Below the pieces are notes generated by a model, which had not been told where the DNA came from, ran no database searches, and worked only from the letters and a program-made list of their open reading frames with translations. Position numbers and translations under genes: made by a program. A DNA stretch of 64,000 nt from Macrothele yani (taxonomy: Eukaryota > Arthropoda > Arachnida > Araneae > Macrothelidae), in the NCBI GenBank assembly GCA_039090855.1, contig CM077010.1, forward strand, positions 47,882,905-47,946,904. The letters run 5' to 3'. Position 1 is the first letter of the stretch; each line of letters begins with the position of its first letter. Positions 19,520 to 31,284 of this stretch are shown one piece after another.

Positions 19520-21780
19520 GCGTTCAATTGATGTCCACATCTACCAGGCGTATAAAGTGTTGCCAACTCTTGAAAGGAGCCTACGGCTAAAAAGTAAAAG
19601 AAATACACACATAAACTGCATTACACACCCGGAGATCCTCGGGGTTTGTTCGTAAGCAAGAAATTGTTTCTCAGGCGTCCTTTGGTACCGTATAACGGTC
19701 AAATCTAAAACGGTTAACTTTTTATTTTCTTATTTTACTTTTTGGTGACTGATCATTGATTTTAAATTATTACTTCTACCATAGGCGTAAATTCTGGGGG
19801 GAGGGGGGGGCAAGGACCCCTCCAGATTTTCAGAATCGGGGATCCCCAATGTAAAGGACCCCCCCCCCCAAAAAAAAAATTCCTGAATATAATGATATAA
19901 TGCACACTTTTTTATGATATCAACCAACTAAATTTAATAATATAAGATTGTGATTTTTCGTAGAATGCAAACACGTGTATAATGTTTACTTAATAAAACA
20001 GCGATATCGATTCCTAATAAGCAAAGTCAGCTCTACAACTTTGTAATTTACATTTCTGCCCTATCTAACATAGTTTTACAATTGTGTTCGCTAAGTTTCA
20101 CATTTCGCCAACAGAGGCGCCTATATCATGCCCGTTAGATCGCGCCGCAGCAACAGCTTTGCTCCTGCGTGGGTGTTTGTGTGGGTGGGTGTGTTTAGGG
20201 GGCTCCCAAACTATCTTATACAGTATGTATATTATATATATATATATACATATAATCTGGGGGTTCCGATCACTGTGTATGTGTGATAGGACCCCCCCCC
20301 CCCCCTCGCTCAGATTTTAAAACATAGTTACGCCACTAACTACTACTAATAATAATATTCCGAACTTAGGTTCAGAAATTTATTTTTTTAACTTAAGCAA
20401 AAAATTTATTTCGAGATTGTTTTAAGATTATTGGGGTGCGCTTCAGTCCCCTTAAAATGATCTAGCGAGCTCTTGTTCAACATGAAGGAACAGTAAGAAC
20501 AGGGGCTTATGAATTTCCCGTAACCCCCGCTTTGCATGGAGCCTCGCGTCAAAGACAGCCTCTAGCGGCAGCAGAAAAATTTTAGAAATTTATTTTTCCA
20601 AATTTCGTAAAAATAGTTAAGGAAATAGCCACGAATTTTTTTTAGTAAAGAAGTAAAATCTTTAAAAATCATTTTCGCAGTTCTAATTTATAAAATCTGA
20701 ATGACGGGAAAGCAGGACTGGAAGCCTCTTTTCACAGACACAGCGACACCTCCTATATAGGTATGTATTAGCAAGAGAACGTTGAAAGAAATATCAGTTC
20801 GATGAATGAAATTAGGTATTATGCATTGCAGTTGTTTGCATACAACTACGCACCCAACAGAATGTAATGAATTAAAAGTGTTTCTTCACAGGAACGAAGA
20901 AACAGAGACCTGTGTCTTTTTTTTATAACACAGTCAAGAGAAAAGCTTTTTACTGTGTGCAAAACATCGTGGCATTGCATTAAGTGTTTCTTTTTTTCAT
21001 TCAAGAGTAAATAGTTTAAGTAGTTTTGCTTTTTTTGTGCCACAATTCTTATTTGTTACTTAAATATTTTCTGACTTATGTTCTGTATTTTCGTACAAAT
21101 CGGAAAAGGTCTTTATACGCTGCTACACAGCAGTTACGAGCAAGGCCGTAGCTAGGACTCAGAAGTGGGTTGGGGCTGAATATTCATATGAGGGGGCTCT
21201 GTGTTCAACGAAAAACTGTATTCATCCACGAATACAGAAGAAAGTCTTGCTTTCTATTTTCGTTCCCTCTTTTAATTTATTTCTCTAGTGAACAATTTCG
21301 CCCTGCTGAAACGAAAAAAAAAATTTAAAAAAAACAAAATTATGAAAGGGGGGGGGGGCGATAAAACTGAACTACCTTGAAATATAAAAATATAAAAAAT
21401 AAATCGAATTATCAGAATCTGTTTGACGATGGCTGATTTGCAGGGTCACTATCTCTGGAGAAAAAATTACTTCCAACTAGCATGACAAAAACACACTTTA
21501 TTTTTGAGTTTACTTTTCTAGTTCCATTCCGTGGAACAACGCAGTAGCATCGAGGAGTTATTGATGCCGAATTTCAGATTTCTCTTCTCTATTTTTAATC
21601 GTGCTTTTTCCTTCCCTGGTGCTCGGAGGTAGTCCTTTCTTACTGTGGTCAACAGTAAAACCTCCCTTCGTCACTCAAAACGCAAAAGCCCTCAGATTCC
21701 CGCCAATAAACACCATATCCCACACATGCGTAGCGAAATCGCTCCTACTGATGGCAAAACAATGAACAGGAAGAAGTTGA
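19520..21780. other. No recognised gene; two G-rich or C-rich runs may be ends of a non-autonomous element
   Basis: AT-rich DNA. taggcgtaaattctgggggg near 19783 and a C14-like run followed by agttacgccact near 20291-20335 are roughly complementary and could be ends of a MITE-like element, but pairing is short. A G-run lies at 21349-21358. No coding motif was seen. Confidence 0.35.
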
Positions 21781-21782
21781 AA

Positions 21783-21786
<4 letters not shown>

Positions 21787-21820
<34 letters not shown>
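21787..21820. repeat. (CT)n microsatellite
   Basis: Uninterrupted run of ctctct units, about 16. Confidence 0.95.
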
Positions 21821-21824
21821 GCAC

Positions 21825-22980
21825 AAAGATTTCTCTTCATCACTGTTTTGGCATTGCCTATGGCAAGGATGGGTAAACTACGACCCGCCGGTGTGTTCAA
21901 TCCGGCCCGCAGGATAAATAATTTAAAAGTGTTGCTTCTCTTAGACGTGACACATAATTTAATCTGGAAAACATTGCTTCTTCTTTTCTGAAATGTTCCT
22001 CATTAATTTCTGGGTACAGTTTCAAGATTGGATCAATTTCACCTTTCAAAAGTGTCCTTTCCAATTTGCTTACGACACGTGTTGCAACCCCTTAATACTT
22101 AATCTCGAAAAAGACACCAATCACTTTGGATGAGAAGATGTCCACTGATTGGGGGTGGGGGATGCGGGTGTTAAGACTCCGACCGACTGACAGCGATGAC
22201 GATGTACAATATTATTTCTTGTTGGGACTTGGTTGCTGAGCCTCGCCAACTTTTCCAGATGAGTGATCTTAGAAACCGCCTTACTGATGAGCATCTGTCT
22301 TCCCTCTTGAGAATCACCTCCTCAGAGTTTAACCCAGATTATGAAGAAATGCTGGAAGCTCAAACACAGAGTTACTTTTCTCACACTCTATCGTACTCGT
22401 ATTAACCCTTTAAGCGGCCATTTTACCTGAACCAAATGGTGCCCACATTTTTTCACGCTCCCCAAACAGAAATGTTCACATAGCGGCCAGGTTATACGAA
22501 AGCTACGATAAAACAATTTCAATCCCAATCTACCATAACTCTGTAACTGATAATAAACCTTCCCTAATATAGCGCTCCCTTTTAATAAAGTAACAGAAGG
22601 TTCTCTTCTGTTACTTTATTCTCTACTCCATGATCCAAGAGATGATGGGGAAGGACTAGTCCCTTTGACAAGAACAACGTGCCACTAGGTAGAAACAAGT
22701 GACTCAGGCATCTCCCCTTTCTTTTCTTATGTTCTACGCCATTGTTATAGTTCTTTCAGCAGGTAATCAGTCCAAAAGACTTAGTGTCAATCATCCTCCT
22801 AAATGACAACTTTGAATAACCAAACTAAGGGGGAAAAGACGCTTTCTAATGCGCAGGGTTACTCGCTCAGTACCCATTTTTGAAGAAAAATTAATAAAAA
22901 AAGTATTTGGCCCGCCGAAAAAAAATTTGTTTTTTCATTTTGCCCTCCTATAAGTAAGTTTGCTGATTCCTGGCCTAGAG
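21825..22980. other. No recognised gene
   Basis: Mixed sequence with a perfect hairpin (22584-22620). The frame at 22196-22405 (RNRLTDEHLSSLLRITSSEF) faintly resembles the C-terminus of zinc-finger/hAT-type proteins of the ZBED/SCAN group, but it is too short to assign. Confidence 0.35.
22584..22620. repeat. Perfect 16-bp-arm hairpin with a five-base loop
   Basis: aataaagtaacagaag, loop gttct, then the exact complement cttctgttactttatt. No terminator context or TA-bounded element was identified around it. Confidence 0.9.
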
Positions 22981-23037
22981 GGATACTTTAACTAAACCGT
23001 TTCCCCGTCAACAATGTTCTTTTACACTTTACGTTTC

Positions 23038-23330
23038 GAGAGAGAGAGAAAGAGAGAGAGAAACGACAGAAAAGAAAGAGAGAGAGAGAGAGAAGAAAGA
23101 AGGAAAAGAAAGAGAGAGAGGAGAAAGAAGGAAAAGAAAGAGAGGGAGAGACAGAGGAAGGAAGGAAAAGAGAGAGAGAGAGAAAAGAACGAAAGAAAAG
23201 TAAGAGAGAGGGAGAAAGGAAGGAAGAGAGGGAGGAAGAAAAAGAGAGAGGGAGGGAGGAAGGAAGAAAGGAAAGAAGGAAGGAAGGAAGGAAGGAAGGA
23301 AGGGAGGGAGGGAGGAAGGAAAAGGAAAAC
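23038..23330. repeat. Purine-only microsatellite (GA/GGAA/GAAA)n
   Basis: Almost 300 bp of A and G with one or two interruptions; the right part is a clean ggaa run at about 23275-23305. Long Arg/Glu-rich (plus) and Ser/Leu/Phe-rich (minus) frames here are products of composition. Confidence 0.95.
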
Positions 23331-23629
23331 ACTGAATTTCTCTTTTCTCTGACCCCCTTCGTAGCAACAAGTCCAGTGCCCATGTGGAAGAGAGAAAAGA
23401 ATTATTGGCGGAGCTGTTCCTACTCATTCATTTCCGACAGAAGTAATCTCTAAGATAAAGTATTTATGCTTACAGTATAATGAAATACAAAAGACATTTT
23501 CATAAGCCACCGAAAATAAAAGTTCAGAGAATTTACATCGTCCATCTCCAGGAAGGGCTAGCTTCCACTGCAGACTGGAGCCCCCCCCCTCCACTAGCTA
23601 CTGTCCTAGTTACGGGTTTTGGGGCACAG

Positions 23630-24355
23630 TAAAAAAAATTCTAAAATTCACGAGCCCCTTTCCGTCATTTCTTTCGTGAATTAACGAAACATATTCCTGA
23701 TACAACCTTTTCCTTGAAATGACAAAAATATACCTGAATTTCAGTTGTTTTTTTTGTACCACGGGAAAATTCTGAATTTTCAGAAACCTTTCCGCAGTTT
23801 CTTTCTCATATTGACGGTAAATTACCGTTTTAGAGATGTGTTAACGGAAAATTCTGAATTTTCAGAAATCTTTCTGCAATTCCTTTAGTATATTAACGGA
23901 AAAACTTCGTTTTCACTTTTTCCGTATCCGTATAATGAGAACTTACCGGTAATAAGAGCGATTGGTGAGAATACTTAAGGCTTGATTAACTTTTAAATTT
24001 CAATCGTCTGTCGAATTTTGAAGTTCCGTAGCGGAATCGGATATTAAGGATAGCATATCGCATGAATTTTGTTTATTGTATTGCATAGGATATTTCTTCT
24101 CCTCTCTCCTATTTTGTGCACCAGCTATTTATTACATATTGCGTTACTGTAAAAAACCGGGTATTTAACTTGTTGCACAGATGATTATACGATGTTTATG
24201 TATCTGTCTTTGGAAAACTTAAGGCAAAAGCTATTATAACTATCAAGAGTAAATTTTGTATTTAGGAGTTTTGTGAAATATTATTATAAAAAAGTACATT
24301 TTCACCTTTTTTTGAAGGTAACTGAAGGTCATTGTCAGTTTAAAAAAAATCAAAT
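23630..24355. repeat. Repeat B, copy 2, uninterrupted
   Basis: Continuous relative of the split copy at 13690-16745. It shows the empty counterpart of the LINE insertion (tttcgtgaattaacgaaac near 23672) and of mariner-1 (gatgtttatgtatctgtctt near 24192). It has an extra partial internal repeat of the ttctgaattttcagaaa block at 23775 and 23850. Confidence 0.87.
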
Positions 24356-25200
24356 TGCAAAGCATTTTGTTTTGCTTCGAAAAATCACGATGAAAAATGC
24401 TTAATTTGTGAAAAGTCTTCCTACAGGGAAAAAAAGTTGTTGCAAACCTATTCAGAAAAATAAGCTCGAACAGAAAATAAAATGACTAAACCACTCGCAC
24501 ACTCTAAATCCACCCTCACTTGGCAGTCCCTAGAAACTCCTCCTTTTTCTACTGTTGTTAAGAACGTTAGGGTAGGGATTTTGCAGTAGGAAAATTATTG
24601 TAATTGGGAATTTAAGTAATCTAGTCATTGTTAAGGAATTTAGTTTTGAATCTCAGTGAATTTAGCAGTTACGAGTGCCTCTTAATCACGTCGAAAGCAG
24701 AGGAGATTAGTTTTCTCTCAGGAACTTTAGGCCCGTTTCACACAGGCGGAAAAACTCCTTCGAAGCAATAAATCTCCCGGCTGTTTTATCGCTCGTTTTC
24801 AGGAGAACTATAGAATTACACGTGCTGTACCCAAACTGTACCATCCAAATATCTCGAGAACTAAGACTCCTGGTAATAAATGGTTTTCATCATTGCACTC
24901 TAAATTAGTTAACGCTTCCAACGATATCTTACTCGATAATAGGGGGCTGAATTTAACTTTTGCACCCCAAGGCGGCCTCAATTTGGACCCCAACATTTCA
25001 GGGTTTTCTTACCAAAATGATGAATGCCAAAACAAAGCGGAAATCTGATTTTGGTCAATAACTATACATTCTTATACTATAAATTTAAGAAAATAAAAAG
25101 GGGAGAGGTGGGATGGGGGGGAAGAGAAGAAAAAAGTATTGGAGACTTAAAGGCGCCGCACGTTACTGTGCTTTTTCAATTAGCACTACGCAACTGGTGT
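24356..25200. other. No recognised gene
   Basis: AT-rich DNA; no motif-bearing frame. Confidence 0.4.
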
Positions 25201-25216
25201 GGGAACTCAGACATTT

Positions 25217-25440
25217 AGGCCGCTCCGGTGACGCAGTGGTTTAAGCGATGGCTTCTGATCATTCGTCCGAGATGGGTTCGGGTTCGAATCCCGTGAGGCA
25301 TGGATGTTGTGTTTGTCTTACGGCACTGGCTCTCTCCCTTCCCTAGAAGCAGTGGCCCTAAAATAGGGACGGGCGACAGCTTATAGCCCACTGAGTTGCT
25401 CACGGTGGTCGTTAAACCTCCAATAAAAAAAAAAAAAAAA
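25217..25440 (+). mobile_element. SINE1 copy
   Basis: Head gccgctccggtgacgcagtg, box B gggttcgaatccc, long A tail. ggaactca occurs at 25202 and again just after the tail (25442), a possible short target-site duplication. Confidence 0.9.
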
Positions 25441-25494
25441 AGGAACTCAAGCGTTTCAAAAGATGCTGACCTTAGTTCTCTAAAAGAACTAGCC

Positions 25495-25672
25495 GCCCCG
25501 GTGGAGCAGTGGACTAAGCGGTGGCTTCTGATCATTCGTCCGAGATGGATCTGGGTTCGAATCCCGGTGAGGCATGATGTTGTGTTTGTCTTACCGCGCT
25601 GGCTCTCCCTAGAACCAACCAATGGCCCTAAATTAGGGACACTGTCGTCGTTAAACTCTCAATAAAAAGAAT
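25495..25672 (+). mobile_element. SINE1 copy, internally shortened
   Basis: Second forward SINE1 only 55 bp after the first. The body is shortened: the part between attagggac and gtcgttaaac has lost about 45 bp compared with other copies. Flanks aaaagaacta and aaaagaatta may be a decayed target-site duplication. Confidence 0.87.
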
Positions 25673-25679
25673 TAAATTT

Positions 25680-26836
25680 GCATGATATGATTAACTTTGT
25701 TGTAAGTGTTTTGTAGTACTTTGTATTGGTATAAAACCAGGGCAATCATTTTAATTACAACGTGCACATTTGTGTTACGCGCATAAAGTGCAATAAAGTG
25801 AATTTTGATTATTTAAAAACATCCATGAGACTTATCTATAATAATATGGAATTTTTAAATTTCAGTAATTGAAAGCTAACAGGATTTCGCAAAAGAGTTT
25901 GGAAGATATTTTTGGCGGAGTTGAGGCGAATTTTCCCAGTGTGCCACTGAGTAGGAACATTGTATTACTAGAGGGAATTATTGTAGTCCGAATAATAATA
26001 ATAAAAAAAAACATGTTTTGTTTAAACCCAGGTGCTGATCATTAATTACATTCATTTTAACTAATGATCAGTGAAATGTTGATCTTCTTGCCAATTTCCA
26101 GTCGGTGAATAAACACATGAAGCAATTAAAGTACGTATATAAAATAAGCAATCCACCTCTCTAGAGGGTTTGGCCCGAACTCTCTCTCTTTCTCTTCTTC
26201 ATTCACCTTCCCTTTCTTCCCCTTCCTTTCTCTTTCTGTATTCATTGTAGTCAGGGTAAGGTGCAGTAGCTAATAGCATGTCATGTTCCACTTGAGAGGT
26301 CTGTTGCGGTGAAATTTGCTCATTGGAGGTCGGCATTTTTCAGATGCTGCTAACAATAGCTTCGAACGCTGACACCGTGATCTCAAAGTAGGTGCTTTAT
26401 TTATGTCTGCAAACTTTGCGAATCCCCCACTCCCTCCTCACTTGCTCTTCACATGGCCCGATTCCCATTAAACGTTCTGAGAGTCTCCGTCTTCCTTCAC
26501 CTCCCTTACTTTTTTTTTTTTTTTCGTCCCACACCTCTGCTGTTTTTTCTTCTGTGTTTGTTTACCAGCATAGTTTCAACTGCCTTTCCTCTTCCTTGTC
26601 TACACCGTGAAATGTGGGAGTTAAAAAGAAAGACGCCTGCTCATCTGACACACAATGCAACTACAAAGTAAATGCCAGAATGCAGAGGAACTCTCAACCA
26701 GCTTGATATCTCAGGAAGTTGTCCTTCGAATTGTAGGACTGAAAACACAGCTCGAATATTCGCCAAGGCGACTGATAACAAGAGAGATAACACCACTAAA
26801 GCCTCAGGTGTAATTAGCACCTATTTGCACAAAGAA

Positions 26837-26838
<2 letters not shown>
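25680..26838. other. No recognised gene
   Basis: AT-rich then pyrimidine-rich DNA (26170-26240 and 26500-26530). Frames at 26392-26671 are serine/phenylalanine-rich from CT-rich composition. Confidence 0.4.

Positions 26839-26882
<44 letters not shown>
26839..26882. repeat. (TA)n microsatellite
   Basis: About 21 uninterrupted at units directly before the 5' end of the RTE element. Confidence 0.95.
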
Positions 26883-26884
<2 letters not shown>

Positions 26885-27015
26885 TGTTCCCACTAAAGGG
26901 GCTCTGACGACCGCAAATAGCGGTATAACTATACCATCGGGATCAGAGGAAATGCTATCCCACACTCACCAACCCGCTTGGCCAGCGTGGTGAGTTATGG
27001 CTAAACACCTCCAAA

Positions 27016-27900
27016 ATGACTCTACAACTTAAATCTTGGCCCTCAGTCTCCGGCAGCTGGAATGTACCTGGCCAAGGCAGCGGCCAGTGCAACATGAAGG
27101 CAGAGGGTGCTAAGAATCCCCGGAGGACCGGACTAGGCTGCCATTTGATGCTGACCTTGGCTACCTACAACGGACGCTCCCTATCTTCTGATTCAAGGCT
27201 TCTTGAATTGGAAGAGGAACTACAAAGGATCAAGTGGGACATCGTCGGGCTAAGTGAGGTAAGGAGAAAAGGAGAAGATCTCATTGAACTGAAAAGTGGA
27301 CATCTCTTCTATTATCGTGGGACAGATACTGGCAGAACTAGTGGTGTTGGATTTATAATAAACAAGAAACTGAAGGATAAAGTGGTAGAAGTTGAAAGTT
27401 CCTCTGACAGAGCTGCACGACTCGTTATCCAACTATCGAGAAGATACCAGGCTCAGATTATTCAAACTTATGCACCCACCACAAGTCATCCTGAAGAAGA
27501 AATTGAAGAATTTTATGAGGAAATTCGTCATCTAAATAATAAAGGTAAGCAGCACTTGAAGATAATTATGGGAGATTTCAATGCAAAAATAGGGCACCGG
27601 CAACAGAATGAAACTTCAGTAGGTAAATTCGGTCACGGCAACAGAAACCAGCGTGGAAATACTCTCGTTGAGTTTGCAGAGGCAGAAGGGTTTTTCATCT
27701 TGAACTCCTTTTTTCAAGAAAAAGCCACACAGGAAATGGACATGGAGACATCCAATTGGGACGACAAGTGAAATTGATTTTATTATGTGTAACAAAAAAT
27801 TCGTCATCGAAGACTGCAGTGTGCTGAACAAGTTCAACACAGGTAGTGACCATAGATTGGTGAGATGTAAGATGCACCTGAACACTAAACTGGAACGTGG
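27016..27900 (+). pseudogene. RTE endonuclease domain (exonuclease-endonuclease-phosphatase fold), one frameshift
   Basis: From Met 27016 the frame reads LTLATYNGRSLSSDSRLLEL (the TYN box), KWDIVGLSEVRRKGEDLIEL (catalytic Glu box), GVGFIINKKLKDKVVEVE, IIQTYAPTTSHPEEEIEEFY and KIIMGDFNAKIGHRQQNETS (the GDFNA box with Asp and Asn). A frameshift near 27735-27770 separates the last box, which continues in the next frame with EIDFI and TGSDHRLVRCKMHLN (catalytic SDH). All endonuclease boxes are otherwise present. This enzyme would nick the target DNA for priming. Confidence 0.92.
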
Positions 27901-29980
27901 CAAGCTCATAAGACAAACAAAACGTATTGACATAACCAACCTTAAAAAACACCATAATACTTTCAAGTTGGAACGGAAGAACAGATTCTCTGCTTTAGAA
28001 GGCCTAACATCGGAAGAAGTGGATATTTCGGAAGTTAACAGAAAAGTAACCAAAGCTCTTATGGAAACAGCAACAAAATTAGCTGGGTCTAAGAACAAGT
28101 TGCATGTAAACAAATTATCAGGAAAAAACCAAAATGTTGATGCAAAAAAGAAGAGAGATGAGGACAACTAAAGAAGATGTGACTTCCAAAGTGGAATATA
28201 TAGAGCTATGCAAGACAGCACGAAAAAGTATCACTGAAGACGTAAGGAAATTCAACTGTGAGCTAGTGAGGAAAGCAATTGAAAACAACCAAAGCCTAAA
28301 GATAGCAAAGGGACATCTCAGTAAGGGAAGAAAACAGATTATGGCTCTGAGAAAAGAAGATGGTTCTATAACAAGAAATAGAGGCGAAATTTTGACAAGA
28401 GTGAAAGATTTCTACTCCAAATTATATGAAAGGGATGATACATGTACTCCAGACATCATGAAAGGTACCAGAGTTCTTCCAGTCCTCCCAGCAGAAGTTG
28501 CTCATGCAATCAAGAACATGAAGCGGGGGAAAGCTCCAGGAGAAGATGGAATTACTATAGACATCATACAAGAAGCAAGTGGAGAAATCGAAACAGTACT
28601 CGCCCACATTTTCACTCGATGCCTTAATGAAGGGAAGATTCCTGAGGATTGGAACAATGCTACAATGATCCTGCTAGATAAAAAAGGTGACATTGAGGAT
28701 CTCAGGAACTACAGACCTATCAGCCTCCTATCAGTGGTTTATAAAATCTTCACTAAAGTTCTTTCACACCGCTTGAAGGTAACACTGGACATGGCTCAAC
28801 CGAGAGAACAAGCTGGATTCAGGAGTGGCTACAGCACAATAGATCATATCCACGTACTGAGAGAACTAATTGAAAGAGCGAGGAATATGAACTTCCATTG
28901 TGCATGGCTTTTATCGATTATGAAAAAGCCTTTGATTCGGTGAAACCATCAGCAGTTACCACGGCTCTGAAATCCTGCGGTATTGAAGATGCCTACATTA
29001 ATATTATTAATAACATCTATGAAAATGCAAGTGCAAAGATTCGGCTGTTTGAAAATACAACACACATAAAAATTGGAAAGGAGTGAGACAAGGTGACACC
29101 ATATCTCCGAAGCTCTTTAATGCCACATTGGAAAATGTCTTTCAATCACTGAACTGGGAAAACAAAGGGATAAAGATTAACGGAGATTATCTAACCCACC
29201 TTCGTTTTGCTGATGACGTAGTCATTTTTGCAACTACCCCATCAGAGCTGCAGAGTATGATCCAGGAACTTGCTGACAAGAGTAAAAGAAGTGGGATTAA
29301 AAATGAACTTTCAGAAGACAAAAGTGATGTTCAATGCTTTTACAAGAAATGAAGATTTATCGATTGATGGAGAAAAACTGGAGATAACAGACACGTATGT
29401 TTATCTTGGACAGCAGATATCAAGTGAGGGTCACATTGATGAAGAAATTAATCGGCGTACAAAACTTGCCTGGAGAGCTTTTGGAAGAAACAGCATAATT
29501 TTCAAGAGCAATATGCCATTATGTCTTAAAAGAAAAGTGTTTGATCAATGCATCCTTCCAGTGCTTACGTATGGTGCAGAGACGTGGACCTTAACTAAAA
29601 GAGACATACAAAGGCTGCAGACAACTCAAAGCAGCATGGAGAGGTGCATGCTTGGTATAACCAGGAGAGATAAGAAGAGGAACTCGTGGATCCGAAAATG
29701 ACGAGAGTGGAAGACATCATGATCAGAGTTAAATCCCTGAAATGGCAATGGGCTGGACATACTGCCAGAAGGACAGACCATAGATGGACAGCCGAAATTT
29801 TAGATTGGATTCCAAGGGACAGGAAAAGACCCAGAAAAAGACCCAGAAAAGACCACATGGGAGATGGGTGGATGAAATTCGTAAATATGCGGGAGTGACA
29901 TGGAGGAGACTGGCACAAGACAGACCGTTGTGGAGGAAACTTGGGGAGACCTTCGTCCAGCAGTGGATTGATAATGGTTG
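27901..29980 (+). pseudogene. RTE reverse transcriptase, frameshifted
   Basis: The linker (27901-28171) leads to the RT at 28134-28943 with GKAPGEDGITIDIIQE, NNATMILLDKKGDIEDLRNY RPISLLSVVYKIFTKVLSHR and EQAGFRSGYSTIDHIHVLRE. A shift gives FIDYEKAFDSVKPSAVTTAL (first palm Asp), another gives RQGDTISPKLFNATLENVFQ and THLRFADDVVIFATTP (the FADD catalytic box). Next frames carry KKTKVMFNAFTRNEDLSIDG EKLE, YGAETWTLTKRDIQRLQTTQ and WAGHTARRTDHRWTAEILDW, ending QQWIDNG. I count about five frame breaks, so it is inactive, but nearly every motif survives: a rather young copy. A small duplication of agacccagaaaa at 29828-29850 is one break. Confidence 0.92.
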
Positions 29981-30039
29981 ACAATGATATATATATAAAG
30001 TATTCCACAATAAAACGAAATCGCGAAAACCTGTCACGC

Positions 30040-30245
30040 AAATGACTGCCACGGAGAGGTCACAGGATCGATCCCAGACAGGTACAAACGCTCGAACACT
30101 AAATATCTGCCGTGCGTTAGATAGGCACGTTAAGCCTTCGGACACCGGGTACTGGCGCCCCGGTAATAAATAAGGGGTCTTCCTCCCGCTTTCAACCTAG
30201 CTTCCGCGTGACTTTCCTGTCGGGCACCCTAGTCCAAATTTAGAG
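30040..30245 (+). mobile_element. SINE2 fragment
   Basis: Matches SINE2 from the head (actgccacggagagg, box B ggatcgatccc) to tttcctgtcgggcaccctag. The first bases and the 3' end are missing. Confidence 0.82.
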
Positions 30246-30840
30246 ACCGAGCCCGGCCCGCGGGCTAGGTCAAGCTTTTTAAGTTTAGAGAACAAAGCGC
30301 CGGGCCGGAGTTTTTCCCAGACACTTACAACCGGGCCAAGTTGACTCATTTCGTTTTATCGCAATGGTAAAGGAAGAAAAAAGTCGTGATTCCCGATTTT
30401 CTGGTCTGTTTAACTGTTTTGTTGACTGTACTTACTTCATGACATAGCCCAGGACGTAATCACAGTGACAAGGGGAGGACTCACAGTGTTTTTACCATCT
30501 GCTGATAAAAACACTTTGGGGCTTCCTAAGTGCAAAATTTTGTGTTAGGTTTCTGCGGTGGGGGGGGGTGCGGGGTGAGGGGGTGTTTGTATGAGAGAGA
30601 GTGGTACGCACCGATTGTCTCTGCTGTGCATAGGGATTGATTTTTGTATGTTGCCGCTTGCTAGTTCGGAGAAAGGGACATTTTATTATCCTTCTGCAGC
30701 ATTTCACTCAGAAAACGTATCCGCAGCAGACCGCCCTTGTCTATGTGTTCATGTAATCATAGTTGCAAGTGCAACTTTTACCATGGAATTTAAGAAATCA
30801 AAAGAATTTTGCGAAAAAATTACCACAGAAGAATACAAAA
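30246..30840. other. No recognised gene
   Basis: Contains a G8 run near 30562. The frame at 30591-30845 has no known motif. Confidence 0.4.
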
Positions 30841-30844
30841 AATA

Positions 30845-31250
30845 AATAAATAAATATATCGCTCTTTCCACGTTCCAGAAACACATAGCAACCGAAAAAT
30901 TGTTTTTCAACCGCTGCCGTGGAATTGAATCACGGAACTCTCGATATCTAGCTGAGCGCGCTGATTTTACACCACGGTGGCCAACAATCTACGGTGCTAT
31001 GTGTACTTTTTTTTTTTTTTTTTTTTTTACACCGTTGTGTGAAGTTAAGGTCGTGGTAACTTTACACCACGTTAACTTTACACCGTGGTGTAAAGTTAAC
31101 GCTCTCGGCTAGATATCGAGAGTTCCGTGGTTCAATTCCACGGCGGCGGCTGAAAAACAATTTTTCGGTTGCTATGTGTTTCTGGAACGTGGAAAGAGCT
31201 ATGTATTTATTTATTTACTGACGCCACGTATTTGGAGGATTTTCACCTTG
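30845..31250. repeat. Inverted pair of SINE3-like units
   Basis: The minus-oriented unit at 30845-31005 and the plus-oriented unit at 31070-31250 are complementary over about 160 bp (cttccacgttccagaaacac versus gtgtttctggaacgtggaaa). The centre is a T24-like run plus short repeats of taactttacaccac. Each unit carries a tRNA-like stretch with box B ggttcaattcc. Confidence 0.85.
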
Positions 31251-31284
31251 GATCTCGGCCTTTGGATTTAACTGCTATAATATA

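Larger units (their letters stand above)
26883..29990 (+). mobile_element. RTE-clade LINE, near full length
   Basis: The element starts after a TA microsatellite with a 5' untranslated part that includes ccgcttggccagcgtggtga, a segment often seen at the start of RTE elements. It encodes an apurinic-type endonuclease then a reverse transcriptase, and ends in ggttgacaatgatatatata. At about 3.1 kb it has the usual RTE length. Five other fragments in the window (9.4, 35.9, 36.0, 59.0 and 59.7 kb) come from the same or a very near family. Confidence 0.92.

Noticed and set aside
22196..22405. Possible exon of a zinc-finger or domesticated transposase gene
   Set aside because: The resemblance (RNRLTDEHLSSLLRI) is only a dozen residues and no splice site or neighbour supports it.
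22988..23427. Long Ser/Leu/Phe-rich and Arg/Glu-rich open frames on both strands
   Set aside because: They read through a purine-only microsatellite; composition alone explains the absence of stops.
27616..28167. 183-codon minus-strand frame
   Set aside because: It is antisense to the RTE endonuclease and linker, which have clear motifs on the plus strand.
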